Below, piece after piece: positions 37,254 to 46,699 of a stretch of 64,000 bases of DNA (within the stretch, counting starts at the first letter, position 1; each line of letters opens with the position of its first letter). Under the pieces are notes generated by a model. The model did no database searches. It was not told where the DNA came from and saw only the letters and a list, made by a program, of their open reading frames with translations. A program made the translations under genes and the position numbers. The stretch comes from Paenibacillus radicibacter. Lineage in GTDB: Bacteria; Bacillota; Bacilli; Paenibacillales; NBRC-103111. The stretch spans positions 372,001 to 436,000 of the forward strand of contig NZ_JANQBC010000002.1 in NCBI RefSeq assembly GCF_024721995.1, read 5' to 3'.

Positions 37254-37283
37254 AATATAACGAAATCGCACCTCGATTGTCAA
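37254..37283 (-). promoter_or_regulatory. Promoter of the metG T-box leader
   Basis: TTGACA (37283-37278), 18-base spacer, TATATT (37259-37254) on the minus strand. The -35 overlaps the stop codon of the upstream DUF779 gene. Confidence 0.75.
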
Positions 37284-37669
37284 GTCGATAACAGGCCAAG
37301 AATAGCAAGTTCTTCCTCTTTAAAAGGTCGCGATCTTGTCAGAAATCGAAAGCCTTCAGGACTTTCTAATGAAAAACCCGCTCCTCGTCCGGGAACGATA
37401 TCAATAGTAAGCTGGGTATGTTTCCAGAGCTCATATTGTGCAGCCCCGATATAGAACGGTGTTGTCGCAATATGTCCCAAATACACATCCTGATCCCCTA
37501 CTCGAAACTCACCTGCTGGAAAGCACATTGGTGCACTACCATCACAGCAACCGCCTGATTGATGAAACATAAGCGCACCATGCTGTGCTTTGAGCTTCAG
37601 AATAAGTGCTGCAGCTTCATCGGTTACGAGCACCTTCGCAACTATAGCCTGCTCTTTCTCCTTCTCCAT
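37280..37669 (-). CDS. DUF779 family protein
   Basis: A 129-residue protein with MFHQSGGCCDGSAPMCFPAG (about 35-54) and QLTIDIVPGRGAGFSLESPEG, the DUF779 signatures. The clustered cysteines could bind metal or react with an aldehyde or its adduct, but no function is proven. The family is regularly encoded next to acetaldehyde-type dehydrogenases, as here: its start lies 15 bases after the ALDH stop. Probably an accessory or repair factor for that enzyme (inference). Confidence 0.9.
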   Translation of the reverse strand: MEKEKEQAIVAKVLVTDEAAALILKLKAQHGALMFHQSGGCCDGSAPMCFPAGEFRVGDQDVYLGHIATTPFYIGAAQYELWKHTQLTIDIVPGRGAGFSLESPEGFRFLTRSRPFKEEELAILGLLST

Positions 37670-37683
37670 CGGCTCGCCTCGCC

Positions 37684-39204
37684 TTAGAAGAAACCGAGTG
37701 CACTTGGACTGTAGCTCACAAGTAAGTTCTTCGTCTGCTGATAGTGATCCAGCATCATCTTGTGATTCTCACGTCCAATACCCGAGTGCTTGTAGCCGCC
37801 GAATGCTGCATGAGCTGGATAATCATGATAGCAGTTTACCCATACGCGACCCGCTTCAATACCTCGTCCGAGTCTATATGCACGGTTCATATCCCGCGTC
37901 CATACCCCTGCACCAAGTCCATAGAGCGTATCATTAGCAATTCCAAGCGCTTCTTCTTGGTCTTGGAACGACGTCACTGAGACGACAGGACCGAATATTT
38001 CTTCTTGGAAAATGCGCATTTTATTATTTCCTGTAAAAATTGTCGGCGTCACATAATACCCATCAGCTAAATCGCCAGTTAATATGTTACGCTCGCCACC
38101 AGTCAGCAGCTCAGCACCTTCTTGCTTACCAAGCTCGATGTAGGACATGATTTTCTCCAATTGATCCTTCGAAGCTTGGGCACCGATCATCGTATCCGTA
38201 TCAAGCGGATTACCTTGCTTCACTAAGCGTGTCCGTTTCACAGCTGCATCCAAGAAATCGGAGTAGAAGCTTTGCTGAATGAGCGCACGCGATGGACACG
38301 TACACACTTCCCCTTGGTTGAGCGCGAACATCGTAAAGCCCTCTAGCGCTTTATCCGCAAAAGCATCATCGTGTGCAAACACATCTTCGAAGAAGATATT
38401 CGGCGACTTACCGCCAAGCTCAAGCGTTACAGGAATAATGTTATCGGAAGCATACTGCATAATGAGTCGGCCAGTGGTGGTTTCACCTGTGAAAGCCACT
38501 TTGGCAACTCGTTTACTTGATGCAAGCGGCTTACCTGCTTCAATCCCGAAACCGTTTACAATATTGACCGCACCTGGTGGCAATAAGTCCGCAACAAGTT
38601 CTGCCCAGACCAAGATACTTGCTGGTGTCTGTTCGGCTGGCTTAATCACCACACAATTGCCCGCAGCAAGTGCAGGTGCAAGCTTCCATGTTGCCATGAG
38701 CAAAGGGAAGTTCCACGGAATAATCTGTCCGACTACGCCGAGCGGTTCATGGAAATGATAGGCTACTGTGTTCGGATTTAGCTCTCCAATTGAACCTTCC
38801 TGTGCACGAATAACTCCGGCGAAGTAACGGAAATGGTCAATGGCAAGCGGCAAATCCGCAGCAAGTGATTCCCGAATCGGCTTTCCATTGTCCCATGTTT
38901 CTGCAACAGCAAGCATCTCAAGATTCGCTTCCATCCGATCTGCGATCTTATTCAGTAAGATCGAGCGTTCAGCAGGTGTCGTCCGTCCCCATGACGCTTT
39001 CGCAGCATGTGCGGCATCGAGTGCTTTCTCAATATCTTCAGCTGTCGAGCGTGGTACTTCACAGAAATTTTTGCCGTTTACCGGCGACGGATTCGAGAAA
39101 TACTGTTCTTTAACAGGAGGAACCCACTCTCCACCAATGTAGTTGTGATAACGACTACGAAATGTCACCTTACTATCTGGACTTCCAGGTTGTGCATAAA
39201 TCAT
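37684..39204 (-). CDS. NAD-dependent aldehyde dehydrogenase (AldA/ExaC type)
   Basis: Oxidises aldehydes, probably acetaldehyde, to acids. [20 protein letters not shown], the general base in LELGGKSPN (about 265) and the catalytic cysteine in [14 protein letters not shown] (about 301) are intact. Length 506 from the ATG at 39204 is exactly typical of the acetaldehyde/chloroacetaldehyde dehydrogenase subgroup that pairs with DUF779. AAAGGAG lies nine bases upstream. The 250-base gap to the peptide transporter is AT-rich; I see no clear operator. Confidence 0.93.
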   Translation of the reverse strand: MIYAQPGSPDSKVTFRSRYHNYIGGEWVPPVKEQYFSNPSPVNGKNFCEVPRSTAEDIEKALDAAHAAKASWGRTTPAERSILLNKIADRMEANLEMLAVAETWDNGKPIRESLAADLPLAIDHFRYFAGVIRAQEGSIGELNPNTVAYHFHEPLGVVGQIIPWNFPLLMATWKLAPALAAGNCVVIKPAEQTPASILVWAELVADLLPPGAVNIVNGFGIEAGKPLASSKRVAKVAFTGETTTGRLIMQYASDNIIPVTLELGGKSPNIFFEDVFAHDDAFADKALEGFTMFALNQGEVCTCPSRALIQQSFYSDFLDAAVKRTRLVKQGNPLDTDTMIGAQASKDQLEKIMSYIELGKQEGAELLTGGERNILTGDLADGYYVTPTIFTGNNKMRIFQEEIFGPVVSVTSFQDQEEALGIANDTLYGLGAGVWTRDMNRAYRLGRGIEAGRVWVNCYHDYPAHAAFGGYKHSGIGRENHKMMLDHYQQTKNLLVSYSPSALGFF

Positions 39205-39501
39205 ACGAATCATCTCCTTTCTATCATCACTAGCATTATATTCTCGCAAGTAACGCGTTATGTCCGAGCCAATCCATCATTTACCCTGGATGGAACCTGC
39301 ATGGAATAACAGTCAATTGCAAAATATATAAAATCCATATATTAACTACAAAGTAATATTTTAATCATCATACATGTGGTGATTGTCCTTGACGTAAGAA
39401 CGACAAAACAACTAAGCTTTTATATACAACTGTTTTGATTTTAGTGCGCTAATGAACTAATATCCTAAAGAGACACTTCGACACCAAGAGGAGGAAACAA
39501 C

Positions 39502-40905
39502 ATGACGACCGTCAACTTAGATGCATCAACTCCATCAAATAAGAAAAAACACCCGCCGGGTCTATACGTACTATTCTTTACTGAAATGTGGGAACGGTTC
39601 AGCTACTACGGCCTTCGTGCCATGCTGGTTCTTTACTTAACAACAACATTTATCAGTGGAGGACTCGGTTTCTCTGATAGCTCAGCTACTCTGATATACG
39701 GGTTTTTCACTGGTGCCTGTTATTTCACCCCGTTACTCGGCGGATACTTAACAGACAGGTTTCTAGGGCGTCGCAAAGCGATTACGATCGGTGGTATCGC
39801 AATTGCAATCGGTAACCTTGCCCTATTTCTCTCTCAGAGTACAACAGCCCTCTACATCGGACTTGGACTCATCATTATCGGTAACGGCTTCTTCAAACCG
39901 AACATTTCAACACTAGTTGGTGAGCTTTATCCAAAAGGAGACAAGCGTATCGACTCCGCCTATACGATCTTCTATATGGGAATTAACGTCGGTGGCCTTA
40001 TTTCACCACTCGTGGTTGGATTCTTAGCCGAATCCCTGTTCAAGACAAGCTTCATGGATACGATTACCTACGGTTATAAATATGGATTCTTAGCTTCTTG
40101 TATCGGGATGATTGTCGGTCAAATCATCTTTAACCTGTTAGCCCCGCGTTACTTAGGTGACATCGGAACAGTACCGACAAGTCAGATGAATGTGTCGAAG
40201 ACTTCCGATAAGAGTACTTCTGAAAAGGCAGCTAACGCTCCGCTAACGAAAAAGGAGAAACAACGCACGACTGTTATCCTTATCATTACCGGCTTTGTCG
40301 TCTTCTTCTGGGCTGGTTTCGAACAAGCGGGAAGTTCACTTACGTTATATACCAAACATTTTATCGACAAAACCATCTTCGGTTGGGAAGTACCTACAAC
40401 TTGGTTCCAATCGATTAACCCGATGTTAATTATTCTTCTCGCACCGCTCGTATCGATGTTATGGATTAAATTATCTAATCGTAAGCGTGGCGACATCAGT
40501 ATTCCAACTAAGATGGGTATTGGTATGATTCTACTCGGTGTAGGTTACATGGTTATACTTATTGCCATTATGAAAACAGGTAGCGACACGAACAACATTG
40601 TGCAAAAAGCGAACATTATGTTCATCGTCGGCACTTATTTCTTCCATACAGTCGGAGAACTGTTCTTATCACCTGTAGGATTATCCCTGGTGAATAAGAT
40701 TGCACCACTCAAGCTAACATCTCTTCTTATGGGAGTATGGCTATCGAGTACGGGTATCGCGAACATTGTGGGTGGACTATTCGCTTCCCGCATCAAGGAA
40801 TTAGGTTTCTTCAGTGTATTCTCTGTCATTGGCCTCTTGGCAATTGTTCTCGGTTTCGTATTGCTTGCAGTTTCGAAGAAATTAGTCCGCATGGCTGATT
40901 TATAG
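39502..40905 (+). CDS. Proton-dependent oligopeptide (POT/PTR) transporter
   Basis: MFS-fold importer of di- and tripeptides with about 14 hydrophobic segments in 467 residues. The ERFSYYGLRAML motif (about 30-41, the E-x-F-x-Y proton and peptide site), GGYLTDRFLGRRKAI and FYMGINVGGLISPLV (PTR2 signature) are present. AGGAGG lies seven bases before the ATG. It resembles the DtpT/YclF group. It is monocistronic and ends at a strong terminator. Confidence 0.95.
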   Translation: MTTVNLDASTPSNKKKHPPGLYVLFFTEMWERFSYYGLRAMLVLYLTTTFISGGLGFSDSSATLIYGFFTGACYFTPLLGGYLTDRFLGRRKAITIGGIAIAIGNLALFLSQSTTALYIGLGLIIIGNGFFKPNISTLVGELYPKGDKRIDSAYTIFYMGINVGGLISPLVVGFLAESLFKTSFMDTITYGYKYGFLASCIGMIVGQIIFNLLAPRYLGDIGTVPTSQMNVSKTSDKSTSEKAANAPLTKKEKQRTTVILIITGFVVFFWAGFEQAGSSLTLYTKHFIDKTIFGWEVPTTWFQSINPMLIILLAPLVSMLWIKLSNRKRGDISIPTKMGIGMILLGVGYMVILIAIMKTGSDTNNIVQKANIMFIVGTYFFHTVGELFLSPVGLSLVNKIAPLKLTSLLMGVWLSSTGIANIVGGLFASRIKELGFFSVFSVIGLLAIVLGFVLLAVSKKLVRMADL

Positions 40906-40932
40906 TCACAATACATTTATTAAAAATAATAA

Positions 40933-40982
40933 TAAGAGGCATCACTCAAGAGCTGCTAACAGCTTTCGGGTGATGCCTCTTC
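40933..40982. terminator. Bidirectional terminator between the POT transporter and yidD
   Basis: AAGAGGCATCACTC pairs with GGGTGATGCCTCTT, with an inner AGCTG / CAGCT stem. T-rich flanks lie on both sides; it ends the convergent units. Confidence 0.9.
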
Positions 40983-40995
40983 TTGTCACATTCAA

Positions 40996-41253
40996 CTATC
41001 CATTACTGTCGCTCATCTGTTCAAGAGATTTACTCTTCTTCCCCGGCGGTACATGATCAATACCTCCAGGATGGAACGGATGGCACTTACATAGCCGTAC
41101 GACCGTCAGCCAGCTCCCCTTAAGCGCCCCATGCTCTTCTAAGGCTACTAGGGCATATTCCGAACAGCTCGGGTAGAATCGGCATGTAGGCGGTTTTAAA
41201 GGTGAGATGAACCTTCGGTAGAAATGTACCGGTCCTTGCAGAACCTTTTTCAT
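40996..41253 (-). CDS. yidD: Membrane protein insertion efficiency factor YidD
   Basis: An 85-residue peripheral membrane protein that assists YidC-dependent insertion. The compact motif [16 protein letters not shown] and the [15 protein letters not shown] end are diagnostic. The ATG overlaps the zur stop codon (ATGA), so the two are translationally coupled; an open frame to 41262 is not needed. In many bacteria yidD lies by rnpA and yidC; the link with zur here is a local arrangement. Confidence 0.95.
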   Translation of the reverse strand: MKKVLQGPVHFYRRFISPLKPPTCRFYPSCSEYALVALEEHGALKGSWLTVVRLCKCHPFHPGGIDHVPPGKKSKSLEQMSDSNG

Positions 41254-41663
41254 GACTGACAATCCTTACAGTAGCCATAGACCTCAAATTTATGTTTCAC
41301 GACGGCAAAATCGTCTGGAATCCCAGATGCCCCATCCATCGGACAATACACAAACGGAATCGTACGCGCGCAATGCAAACAGATCAGATGATGGTGGTGG
41401 TGATGTTCTTGGCAGTGGGCACGGAATTTAATGCCATCTTCAAACACGAACTGCTCCAGCACATTCATATCGTTCATAATGCGTAAATTGCGGTATACCG
41501 TATCAAAGCTAAGCCCTGTATATTTCTGGGCCATATGTTCATAAACATCTTTCGGAGTTAAGTAGTTATCTGTTCCAGCAAATAAATCAGCAAGTGTTCG
41601 TCTTTGCTCTGTAATCCGCAGCCCTTGCTGGGACATCAGCGAAATGATTTGTTCCGTCGTCAC
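41250..41663 (-). CDS. zur: Zinc uptake regulator Zur (Fur family)
   Basis: Zn(II)-dependent repressor of zinc uptake genes. A winged helix (about 1-80, with [16 protein letters not shown]) is followed by a dimerisation domain with [13 protein letters not shown] and YGYCKDC. The two CxxC pairs bind the structural zinc; the His cluster before CLHC and the CPMDG segment are as in B. subtilis Zur rather than Fur or PerR. The GTG at 41663 has GGAGG nine bases upstream. The znuA promoter at about 30.3 kb carries matching operators. Confidence 0.92.
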   Translation of the reverse strand: MTTEQIISLMSQQGLRITEQRRTLADLFAGTDNYLTPKDVYEHMAQKYTGLSFDTVYRNLRIMNDMNVLEQFVFEDGIKFRAHCQEHHHHHHLICLHCARTIPFVYCPMDGASGIPDDFAVVKHKFEVYGYCKDCQS

Positions 41664-41730
41664 GGGCAAGTACCTCCAAGAAAATCAGTCTCTTCTAATC
41701 ATGCAAAAAAAACGAGAGCGAGTCAACTCA

Positions 41731-41760
41731 TTGACAAGTCCGTTATAATAAGACTATAAG
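41731..41760 (+). promoter_or_regulatory. Promoter of the DsbA-family gene
   Basis: Perfect TTGACA (41731-41736), 18-base spacer and TATAAG (41755-41760), about 32 bases before the ATG. Confidence 0.7.
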
Positions 41761-41792
41761 TAGTTTTTAACTTGAAAGGAGCATGTTATAAG

Positions 41793-42407
41793 ATGAAAGT
41801 AGTCGAAGTATTCCACGATACGATTTGTCCTTGGTGCCGAATCGGTATTAAAAATCTTAATGATGCCGTAGATCAACTCGGTGAGCCTGTTGAAATCCGT
41901 TTACATGCTTTTTTCTTAGATCCACTTACCCCAGCAGAAGGCGTGCCTTTTAAACCGATGTTGACTGAAAAAATGGGTGGCGAGGAAAATTACAACGCAG
42001 CCATTGAACAAGTTACACGTGTTGGTGAAATGTGCGGCCTTGAATTTAACTTTGATAAGGTAGAGCTTTCCCCACACACTCTTATGTCTCACCAAATGAT
42101 TACTCTTGCACCACCACATATGAAAGTTCAAGTCGTTGAAGCGATTGATCGTGCTTACTTTGCAGAAGGCAAAGATATTGGCAACAAAGAAGTGTTGCTC
42201 GAGATCGGTAAGCAAGCGGGACTTGATCCCGAATACATTGCTGACTTTATCGGACCGGATGTTCGTCTGAAGGAAATTGACCTCGATATTCAGAAGACAT
42301 TCGAGCTAGGTATCTCACAAGCTCCATTCTTCGTTATTGATGGTAAATATGCAGTCAGCGGCGCGCAACCTGTCGAAGCGTTCTTACAAGCACTTCGTAT
42401 GAAATAA
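41793..42407 (+). CDS. DsbA family oxidoreductase (FrnE-like)
   Basis: Thioredoxin-fold protein of 204 residues with the CPWC active site at 12-15 and a helical insertion. The cis-proline loop is in GISQAPFFVIDGKYAVSGAQ near the C-terminus. It lacks a signal peptide, as is usual for the cytoplasmic FrnE/YwbO group, some of which are linked to oxidative stress. The ATG at 41793 has AAAGGAG 11 bases upstream; an in-frame TTG at 41772 overlaps that ribosome site and is rejected. Confidence 0.9.
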   Translation: MKVVEVFHDTICPWCRIGIKNLNDAVDQLGEPVEIRLHAFFLDPLTPAEGVPFKPMLTEKMGGEENYNAAIEQVTRVGEMCGLEFNFDKVELSPHTLMSHQMITLAPPHMKVQVVEAIDRAYFAEGKDIGNKEVLLEIGKQAGLDPEYIADFIGPDVRLKEIDLDIQKTFELGISQAPFFVIDGKYAVSGAQPVEAFLQALRMK

Positions 42408-42424
42408 ATGCATACAAAATAGCA

Positions 42425-42460
42425 AACACCTCCATATTAACGTAATGGAGGTGTTTTTTT
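42425..42460 (+). terminator. Terminator after the DsbA-family gene, overlapping the next ribosome site
   Basis: AACACCTCCAT pairs perfectly with ATGGAGGTGTT around a 9-base loop and is followed by seven T residues. The GGAGGTG in the right arm (42447-42453) is also the only ribosome site for the ATG at 42464. Confidence 0.93.
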
Positions 42461-42463
42461 GTT

Positions 42464-43279
42464 ATGAAAATAAATGGATCTATCCGATTGGCTGCATTAG
42501 TGGCAAGCGTGCTCATCAGTACCCTGAGCTCAGGAATGAATACATATGCTCATGCTGCCCCTACCCAGAAAGCCGTGAAATCTGCCGCCATTATTATTGA
42601 TGATTTTGGCAATAACATGAAAGGTACACCTGAGATTATTGGTCTTCCCTATAACATCACAATCGCCGTCATGCCTTTTCTTCCTACTACAAAGCAAGAT
42701 GCCGAAGCTGCATACGCTGCCGGCAAGGAAGTCATTGTGCATATGCCAATGGAGGCCAAGAGCGGAAAGAGCAGTTGGCTTGGACCTGGTGCCATTACTG
42801 TAAATTTATCAGATGACGAAGTTCGCAAGCGGATTAATCTCGCTATTGATGAAGTTCCTCATGCCGTTGGAATTAACAATCACATGGGTTCTAAAATTAC
42901 GGGAGACGCTCGCATTATGCGAATTATCCTGGAAGAATGTAAGAAGCGCAATTTATTCTTCATCGACAGTCATACGAATTACCGTAGTATCGTCTGTCAG
43001 ACTGCCAAAGAAGTCGGTGTCCGATGCTTGGAAAATCAAGTGTTCCTCGACGATGTCCATACGACAGGTCATGTACTGAAGCAAATGAATGAGATTGCCA
43101 AACGCCTGGAGACGAGTTCGACTTGCATTGCAATTGGGCATGTCGGTGTAGGCGGTAATATTACAGCAAACGTATTAAAAACAAAGCTGCCGGAACTCGC
43201 CCAGCAGCATCATTTTGCAAAAATATCGGAATTGTTAGCGCCAGCTGAAACTGCGCCAAGTGAGCAGCATCAACATTAA
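42464..43279 (+). CDS. Divergent polysaccharide deacetylase family protein, secreted
   Basis: A 271-residue protein with a signal peptide (about 1-31, ending AHAAP). The mature domain begins AAIIIDDFGNNMKG and contains HMPMEAKSG, VGINNHMGSKITGD and FFIDSHTNYRS, which match the YibQ-type divergent polysaccharide deacetylases. Asp and His residues suggest a metal site. Substrate unknown; cell-wall or exopolysaccharide is plausible. Its ribosome site is in the arm of the upstream terminator, so efficient translation may need a transcript that reads through. Confidence 0.88.
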   Translation: MKINGSIRLAALVASVLISTLSSGMNTYAHAAPTQKAVKSAAIIIDDFGNNMKGTPEIIGLPYNITIAVMPFLPTTKQDAEAAYAAGKEVIVHMPMEAKSGKSSWLGPGAITVNLSDDEVRKRINLAIDEVPHAVGINNHMGSKITGDARIMRIILEECKKRNLFFIDSHTNYRSIVCQTAKEVGVRCLENQVFLDDVHTTGHVLKQMNEIAKRLETSSTCIAIGHVGVGGNITANVLKTKLPELAQQHHFAKISELLAPAETAPSEQHQH

Positions 43280-43303
43280 ATTATGCACTTCTCAAACGTT
43301 GTA

Positions 43304-44557
43304 CTAACCGGTAACAGCAGCTTTCTCGCCTGCCGGCTTACGTGCAGCGTTTGTTTCATTCTGCCGAACATCCAGCTTATGCCGCTTCGTCTCGAAGGTT
43401 GTAAATACGCCAATGATAAGCGATAGAATCATCATGATGTACAAGTACCATGGCGTTCCGAACAAATCGAGAATTGCACCCGTCGCAAGTAAGGCCAACT
43501 GCATCAATACTCGATCAATCATTTCCTTAAAGGAGAAGAATCGACCTTGCATGTGACTTGGAATTTGGCGTTGGAATATCGTTGTCACCATCGGGAAGAA
43601 GAACGCAACAGCAAAGCCGAATATGACAAATCCTCCTAATACGCTAACTGCAGAGTGTGCGAAGGACATGAAGAACTGGGATACCGCAAATACGAGTAAT
43701 AATAGGGATGAGCCTAATACTAAGTTCGTCTTGCCGATCACTTTCTTAACGAAGAAACCTGCGATTAGAATACTAACTCCCTCAACCGTGTAAACCAACC
43801 CCATTATAAGATCGGACTGCTGCACTTCACTAAACGAGAGAATGAGTAGGTTAAATCCACCAAAGAAGAAGTTCAGCATCCCTGCTGAAACCAAGCCGAC
43901 AAGGACGGCACGTTCGGTTTTAATTAAAGTAAACACTTCTGAGAAGCGCATTTTTTCCTTCGGACCCGATGCTTTAACAACAGGATCTTCTGTCTGCTTC
44001 GGAATCTGAATCAAGCAGTTCAAACCGAACAAAATGACAAAAACAATGAAAGCACTTACATAGTTCGTCATTAAGCTGAGCTGGGCTACCATCACACCTG
44101 CGACTGCCGTCCCTGCAATGCGAGAGATGGTCGTAATATTCATATGGATCGTATTCGCCGACAACAATTGATCCTTCTGTATAAGTAAAGGGATCGTCGT
44201 TCTAACTGATGGAAAATAAGCTGCACCCGACACTTGCATCAATACAAGTGACGCAATCATCCATGGGATTGAATCAAGCATTAGAGCCGGAAACATACAC
44301 AGCGGCGATAAGACACGCACGAAATTAGCTGTCAATAACACCGTCTTCTTATTCGTACTGTCAATCCATCTTCCTATTAATGGTAATAGTACAACGGAAG
44401 CTAGTAAACCTACCATCAATATCAGAGATTTCAGAAAGTCAGATGAAACAAGATGCTTCATGAATTGCAAGTTGCCGATAATGCTAAGCCACAGCCCAAT
44501 ACCACCGACAAGCTCCCCAATCATAAGCACAAGAAAAGATTTATTTCGAAAGAGCAT
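43304..44557 (-). CDS. MFS transporter
   Basis: Major facilitator with about 12 hydrophobic segments in 417 residues. LIGRWIDSTNKKTVLLTANF carries the loop 2-3 signature. It resembles the MFS_3 or enterobactin-exporter-like multidrug group (MacA-less single-component exporters). The ATG at 44557 has GGAGGGG upstream; the open frame to 44581 is not supported by a ribosome site. The C-terminal tail is Lys/Arg/Ala-rich. Substrate unknown. No regulator is adjacent. Confidence 0.88.
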   Translation of the reverse strand: MLFRNKSFLVLMIGELVGGIGLWLSIIGNLQFMKHLVSSDFLKSLILMVGLLASVVLLPLIGRWIDSTNKKTVLLTANFVRVLSPLCMFPALMLDSIPWMIASLVLMQVSGAAYFPSVRTTIPLLIQKDQLLSANTIHMNITTISRIAGTAVAGVMVAQLSLMTNYVSAFIVFVILFGLNCLIQIPKQTEDPVVKASGPKEKMRFSEVFTLIKTERAVLVGLVSAGMLNFFFGGFNLLILSFSEVQQSDLIMGLVYTVEGVSILIAGFFVKKVIGKTNLVLGSSLLLLVFAVSQFFMSFAHSAVSVLGGFVIFGFAVAFFFPMVTTIFQRQIPSHMQGRFFSFKEMIDRVLMQLALLATGAILDLFGTPWYLYIMMILSLIIGVFTTFETKRHKLDVRQNETNAARKPAGEKAAVTG

Positions 44558-44614
44558 ACTTCCCCTCCTATTCTGTCTCACAAACTCATTATTGGATTAT
44601 ACCGCAAAAGGCAC

Positions 44615-44679
44615 AAAAAAGGCAGACATGTACATCCTTTTCGAGAAGATTCGAAAAGTAATGTACACATCTGACCTTC
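44615..44679 (-). terminator. Long terminator after the DeoR gene
   Basis: A roughly 27-base stem with few mismatches (GGTCAGATGTGTACAT... with ...ATGTACATGTCTGCC) around ATCTTC, followed on the minus strand by six T residues. Confidence 0.9.
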
Positions 44680-44680
44680 A

Positions 44681-45487
44681 CTACCTCAAGATAGCCGGTG
44701 TCTGATCAGCGATTATGGCTTGAATACCATGTTCGTTCATGTAAGCAGTTGTCGGTTCATCAAATGGCTTATCGCAGATACATCCATAAAGCGAAGTAAG
44801 CGGTGCAATGGAGAATAGCGATGCTTTTCCAACCTTCGTATGATCGAGTACAGCGATTGTCTGAAGCGCTCGATTCATGAGCATTCGTGCGGTCTGCGCT
44901 TCAAGCTCCGAGTAAGTACTAATTCCTTGCTGGATGTTGAACCCATCGATGCCAAGGAACATTTTGCCGATATTAATATGTTCAATCGTTTTCTCTGCAA
45001 GCGGCCCACACAGTTCAAAGTTCTTCGCACGCATCACACCACCGATGACAACAACTTGAATACCTTCACTATCTGCAAGTTCCATCGCGATGTTAACAGC
45101 ATTCGTGACAACGGTAATCCCTTGACGTGATTTAAGCTGCTTCGCAATTAAATAAGTAGTCGTCCCACCCGAAAGGCAAATGCTGTCCCCTTCTTCAATG
45201 AGCTCACTTGCTTTGCGAGCAACCGCTTCTTTCTCAAGCCATAACTTTTGGCTCTTCTCAGAAAAAGCGACTTCACGAACTGTAGACATTCCTTCGTAAA
45301 GGGCTCCACCAATCGTTCGAATCAGCTCACCCTTACGATCTAATAGATCCAAATCACGACGCGCAGTCGCTTCCGATACGTCGAATCGTTCAATAATCTC
45401 AGTAATTGTTATCTTTCCCTGCTGCTTAAGCAGGTTCATCATCTGTGTACGTCTAATATCCCCTTTAGAGGAAGGAGTATCGTTCAT
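44681..45487 (-). CDS. DeoR/GlpR family transcriptional regulator
   Basis: Sugar-phosphate-responsive repressor of 268 residues. The N-terminal helix-turn-helix (about 13-60, with ITITEIIERFDVSEATARRD) is followed by a ribose-5-phosphate-isomerase-like effector domain with GDSICLSGGTTTYLIAK and TVVTNAVNIAMELAD. It is the second gene of the SIS unit, 30 bases downstream, and probably controls both that unit and the divergent aldolase-kinase operon. Effector probably a phosphorylated amino- or keto-hexose (inference). Confidence 0.92.
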   Translation of the reverse strand: MNDTPSSKGDIRRTQMMNLLKQQGKITITEIIERFDVSEATARRDLDLLDRKGELIRTIGGALYEGMSTVREVAFSEKSQKLWLEKEAVARKASELIEEGDSICLSGGTTTYLIAKQLKSRQGITVVTNAVNIAMELADSEGIQVVVIGGVMRAKNFELCGPLAEKTIEHINIGKMFLGIDGFNIQQGISTYSELEAQTARMLMNRALQTIAVLDHTKVGKASLFSIAPLTSLYGCICDKPFDEPTTAYMNEHGIQAIIADQTPAILR

Positions 45488-45517
45488 TGTTCAGTCACTC
45501 CAACTTGATTTAATTGA

Positions 45518-46573
45518 TTAAATTTGCACGACTTGAGTTAAGTTGCGCGGTTCATCCGGGTTTAAGCCTAATCCATACGCTGTATAGTAACCCAGGTATT
45601 GAGCAGCTGGCAAGTAAAGTACACTGCGTGCTTCATCGCTCACTTGCGCAAGACCTACCTCAATAACTAGATCAGCGAATGCTGTATCTTCGCCTGCAAT
45701 AGCTGCAATTAAGATAACTTCCGCACCGTAATCCTTCATCTCTTGCGCTACTTTAAGCTCATATGCACGCGCTGTTTGCGACAAGAGCAGGCAGACAATC
45801 GTGCCTGGTTCAACGATCGACTTCGGTCCATGACGGAACTCCATCGTACCATAGCTTTCTGTCCAGACATAGGACATTTCTTTCAGCTTGAGACAAGCCT
45901 CCATCGCCAGCCCACCATATGCCCCCATACCCAGGTATACGAACTTTTTAAAATCTTTTCCTTCTATAAATGGCTTCACGAGTGCATCCGCTTCACGCAC
46001 TACCGCCTCGTCTTGCTCAAGCACCGCTTCCATCTCATCGACCCATTGCTGCTCACCTGACACTTTCGCAATCGCAGCTTGCATCAAGAACGTCATCGAT
46101 GCGAGAGATTTCGTCATGACTGTACTTTTCTCTTTGCCAAGTGGAGAGATCAAGCATTCAGAGATTTGCGCCATCGTACAGTCTTCATAACAAGTAATGC
46201 CACATGTATCCCAATTTGATAAGTGAGCTACGGATTTCAAAGCTAATATGACTTCTGTTGATTCCCCCGAGCGCGATACACCTACTAACAATATTTTGCG
46301 ATTTGCTGCAACTGTCTGATCACGGAATAAGAAAATTTCTGAAGAAGGATACGCGGTTGCGACGCGTCCTGTCCATTTGCGGAAAGTCACTGCCATTGTC
46401 AACGCTTGATAGTACGAAGAGCCCGAGCCAATGAACACAACTTCATCATAAGAAGGATTTCCAATATATTTATTCAGCCAATCGACTTGCACATCTAGCT
46501 GTTTCCATGCTGCAGCAAGTGCTTCCGCTTGCGAACTAATCTCTGGATACGTAAGTTGACCTCTCATTGACAT
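45518..46573 (-). CDS. SIS-domain sugar isomerase/deaminase (AgaS/FrlB-like)
   Basis: About 351 residues with two sugar-isomerase domains. FIGSGSSYYQALTMAVTF (about 49-66) and VGVSRSGESTEVILALK are the phosphosugar-binding loops; YGGLAMEACLKLKEMSYVW and ESYGTMEFRHGPKSIV are in the second domain. The family includes AgaS (galactosamine-6-phosphate), FrlB and GlmS-like deglycases. The neighbouring tagatose-type aldolase and kinase favour AgaS-like activity. ATG 46573 has GGGGGA nine bases upstream; 46567 and 46582 are alternatives. Confidence 0.88.
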   Translation of the reverse strand: MSMRGQLTYPEISSQAEALAAAWKQLDVQVDWLNKYIGNPSYDEVVFIGSGSSYYQALTMAVTFRKWTGRVATAYPSSEIFLFRDQTVAANRKILLVGVSRSGESTEVILALKSVAHLSNWDTCGITCYEDCTMAQISECLISPLGKEKSTVMTKSLASMTFLMQAAIAKVSGEQQWVDEMEAVLEQDEAVVREADALVKPFIEGKDFKKFVYLGMGAYGGLAMEACLKLKEMSYVWTESYGTMEFRHGPKSIVEPGTIVCLLLSQTARAYELKVAQEMKDYGAEVILIAAIAGEDTAFADLVIEVGLAQVSDEARSVLYLPAAQYLGYYTAYGLGLNPDEPRNLTQVVQI

Positions 46574-46699
46574 CTCCAACATTCCCCCATATAATTCAGA
46601 TATTAATAGTATAAATCATTATTATGATCGTTTCAATCAAATTAATGATGATTCGGTCACAATCATTCATTTTGATAGGAAAAAAGGAGCGAATCAATC

